Notes under the pieces: model-generated
Seen by the model: only the letters and a program-made list of their open reading frames with translations
Told to the model about the DNA's origin: nothing
Database searches by the model: none
In this document: positions 62,663-64,000 of the stretch, piece by piece
Position numbering within the stretch: position 1 is the stretch's first letter
Layout: each line of letters begins with the position of its first letter
Program-made: the position numbers and the translations under genes
Assembly (NCBI RefSeq): GCF_900182595.1
Contig: NZ_FXTN01000003.1
Span: 310,001 to 374,000 of the forward strand
DNA: 64,000 nt
Source of the DNA: Pedobacter westerhofensis
Lineage (GTDB): Bacteria; Bacteroidota; Bacteroidia; Sphingobacteriales; Sphingobacteriaceae
Direction of reading: 5' to 3'

Positions 62663-64000
62663 TTAAAGTGTTATTTTTAACTTCTTCGCAAGCAGGATCA
62701 GTTGGGCTTGAAGCTCATCAATTTGTTCGTGCTGCTTCTGGTTGATTTTCTTTTGAGACTCTGCTGCCTTTTGCTGGTTCTGCAACTGTTCGTTTTGCTC
62801 AAGCAAATACAATGTTAGCTCTTCAACCTTCTTAACTAAGATCGTATTCATCTCACCCAAATCAACCCCATTTTTAGCTACGTGACCCGCAGAGGGAATA
62901 TCAGGTAAATGTTGATTTTCATTTATAAATTTTCTTAGGTCGGACAGGGGAGCTAATTTATATGCAGGCTTGAACACATAGTCAGGCCAGTCAGAAAATG
63001 GTTTAACATTAACAGACGTGGCAATTATATCTCCATTTACTGCCAGCTTGTGTCCCATAGTATTATTAGTGCCTATCCCTATATTTCCATAAGGATCAAT
63101 AATCATTTTATCTGAAATTGTATTTCCTAAAGCGGTTGAGAAATACATGCTGGTATTAATGTAATCGGATCTTACCAACCTAATCTGGCCTGCCAGCGCT
63201 GGCAGATTGGTATTATCCCCAATTGCCATATCAATAGAAACTCCCGTGCCAGCAGAGGGTGAACCGGGATTATATTGTTCGAGTCTCAAAAGGGGAGTGA
63301 TGCTGGCGCCATTCCCTTGCGCCGAAACAGTGAGTTTTTGTGAAGGCGTTATAGTTCCAACCCCTAAATTTCCATAAGGATCAAGTACCATCTTATCTGA
63401 TAAGTTGTTACTGTTAGCTGTGGAAAAATACATAGTTGAATTATTATAATTAGACCTCATTAACCGGATCTGTCCTGCTAAACTGGGAACATTGGTATTA
63501 TCCCCGATAGCCATATCGATGGCAACACCTGTCCCATTTACAGGAGACCCATAATTATATTGTTCAAGCCTTAAAAGATGGGTTACACTTGCACCATCAC
63601 CTTGAGCGGATATTGTAAATCTCTGTAAAGGGTTTGCCGTACCAACACCCACATTTCCGTTAGCCGCGAGCCGCATGCTTTCAGTAGTATTTGCATATAG
63701 GGCTAGCCCTGTACTATTACTGTGCAGATTTTCGGCAACACTACTTATTCCAGCCCACTTATTAAGATCACCCAGATATCCAGAATACAACTTTAAGCCA
63801 TTGATCTCTCCCGGATTTACCGCATTAGTCCTGAGATTCATTAGCCAACCATAGTTTGAGTTTTGAACTTCTAAATTTGATGCAGGCGTTGCTGTTCCTA
63901 TGCCAACATTCCCAGAGTTGTAATATATTGGGCCAGGAGCATTTCCCGTCCACCGGGCATGTGTGATCATTGGAAAAAGAAAAGATATAATTAGTACTTT
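62663..64000 (-). CDS. GNVGIGT-family surface protein with tandem repeat, 5' end outside window
   Basis: The frame continues past the window edge: before MITHARWTGN it reads VLIISFLFP, which is the hydrophobic part of a signal peptide cut near THA, so the true start lies just beyond 64000. The body has NVGIGTATP and two 95-residue blocks starting at GVGT. The C-terminus is typical (DWPDYVFKP, NQHLPDIPS, LGEMNTILVKK, VEELTLYLLE) with a long Gln-rich coiled coil. Confidence 0.85.
   Translation of the reverse strand, partial: KVLIISFLFPMITHARWTGNAPGPIYYNSGNVGIGTATPASNLEVQNSNYGWLMNLRTNAVNPGEINGLKLYSGYLGDLNKWAGISSVAENLHSNSTGLALYANTTESMRLAANGNVGVGTANPLQRFTISAQGDGASVTHLLRLEQYNYGSPVNGTGVAIDMAIGDNTNVPSLAGQIRLMRSNYNNSTMYFSTANSNNLSDKMVLDPYGNLGVGTITPSQKLTVSAQGNGASITPLLRLEQYNPGSPSAGTGVSIDMAIGDNTNLPALAGQIRLVRSDYINTSMYFSTALGNTISDKMIIDPYGNIGIGTNNTMGHKLAVNGDIIATSVNVKPFSDWPDYVFKPAYKLAPLSDLRKFINENQHLPDIPSAGHVAKNGVDLGEMNTILVKKVEELTLYLLEQNEQLQNQQKAAESQKKINQKQHEQIDELQAQLILLAKKLKITL
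63080..63649 (-). repeat. Tandem duplication of a 285-bp (95-residue) block
   Basis: Copy 1 is 63365-63649 and copy 2 is 63080-63364. Both encode GVGT, SAQG-GAS, LLRLEQYN, GSP, IDMAIGDNTN, LAGQIRL, MYFSTA, SDKM and DPYGN. The copies differ in many bases, so the duplication is not very recent. The block is unrelated to the one at 15274-15825. Confidence 0.9.

Noticed and set aside
14926..64000. Diversity-generating retroelement acting on the tail-fibre-like proteins
   Set aside because: No reverse transcriptase gene and no template/variable repeat pair with adenine-directed changes was seen.

Overview
The window looks like chromosomal DNA of a Bacteroidota bacterium, most likely Sphingobacteriaceae (Pedobacter-like); this is inferred from gene content, not from a marker gene. 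The supporting features are AT-rich spacers, a Wzc-type tyrosine kinase with a (YG)5 tail, large Sec-exported RHS/YD-repeat proteins in two-gene cassettes, and a big family of surface proteins with GNVGIGT repeats and a shared C-terminal WPDYVF/HLP/EELTLYLIE module. No rRNA, tRNA, CRISPR array, T6SS or T9SS component was seen.

Layout. (1) 1-13491, minus strand: a compact exopolysaccharide operon read from wza through wzc and wzx to three hexapeptide acyltransferases, six glycosyltransferases (the last cut by the window edge) and a Wzy-like polymerase. About 1 kb of AT-rich upstream DNA follows, then a small zinc-ribbon gene (14471-14716). (2) 14926-24714, minus: two GNVGIGT surface proteins, a scrap of RHS DNA, and RHS cassette 1 (A1, B1 with a GIY-YIG-like C-terminal toxin, Imm26-like immunity gene). 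(3) 25358-26526: a GC-rich repeat with two dif-like sites and conserved hairpins, a SymE-like gene and a divergent XRE regulator. (4) 26570-33779, minus: RHS cassette 2 (A2, B2 with a different toxin, Imm40-like gene). (5) 33849-39389, minus: surface proteins, one broken by an in-frame stop and one reduced to a fragment. (6) 39579-50877, minus: a 13-gene type II secretion/type IV pilus-like operon. (7) 51057-51842, minus: one more surface protein, divergent from (8) 52239-59521, plus: RHS cassette 3 (A3, B3 with an HELGH metalloprotease-like toxin, lipoprotein gene). (9) 59574-60420: remnants of an XRE gene and a tyrosine recombinase beside the second, inverted copy of the GC-rich repeat. (10) 60470-64000, minus: three more surface proteins, the last cut by the window edge.

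Working model (inference). A-proteins resemble TcB/SpvB and B-proteins resemble TcC, so each pair may form a split RHS shell around a hypervariable toxin, protected by the immunity gene behind it. All these proteins and the GNVGIGT proteins carry Sec signals, and the secretion-like operon between them is a plausible exit route. Cassettes 2 and 3 both end tail-to-tail against an XRE gene that is followed by the dif-like repeat, suggesting Xer-type or homologous recombination at cassette ends. The B1 and B2 cores are nearly the same up to DPDGM at residue 928 and then differ completely, as expected for toxin-tip swapping.
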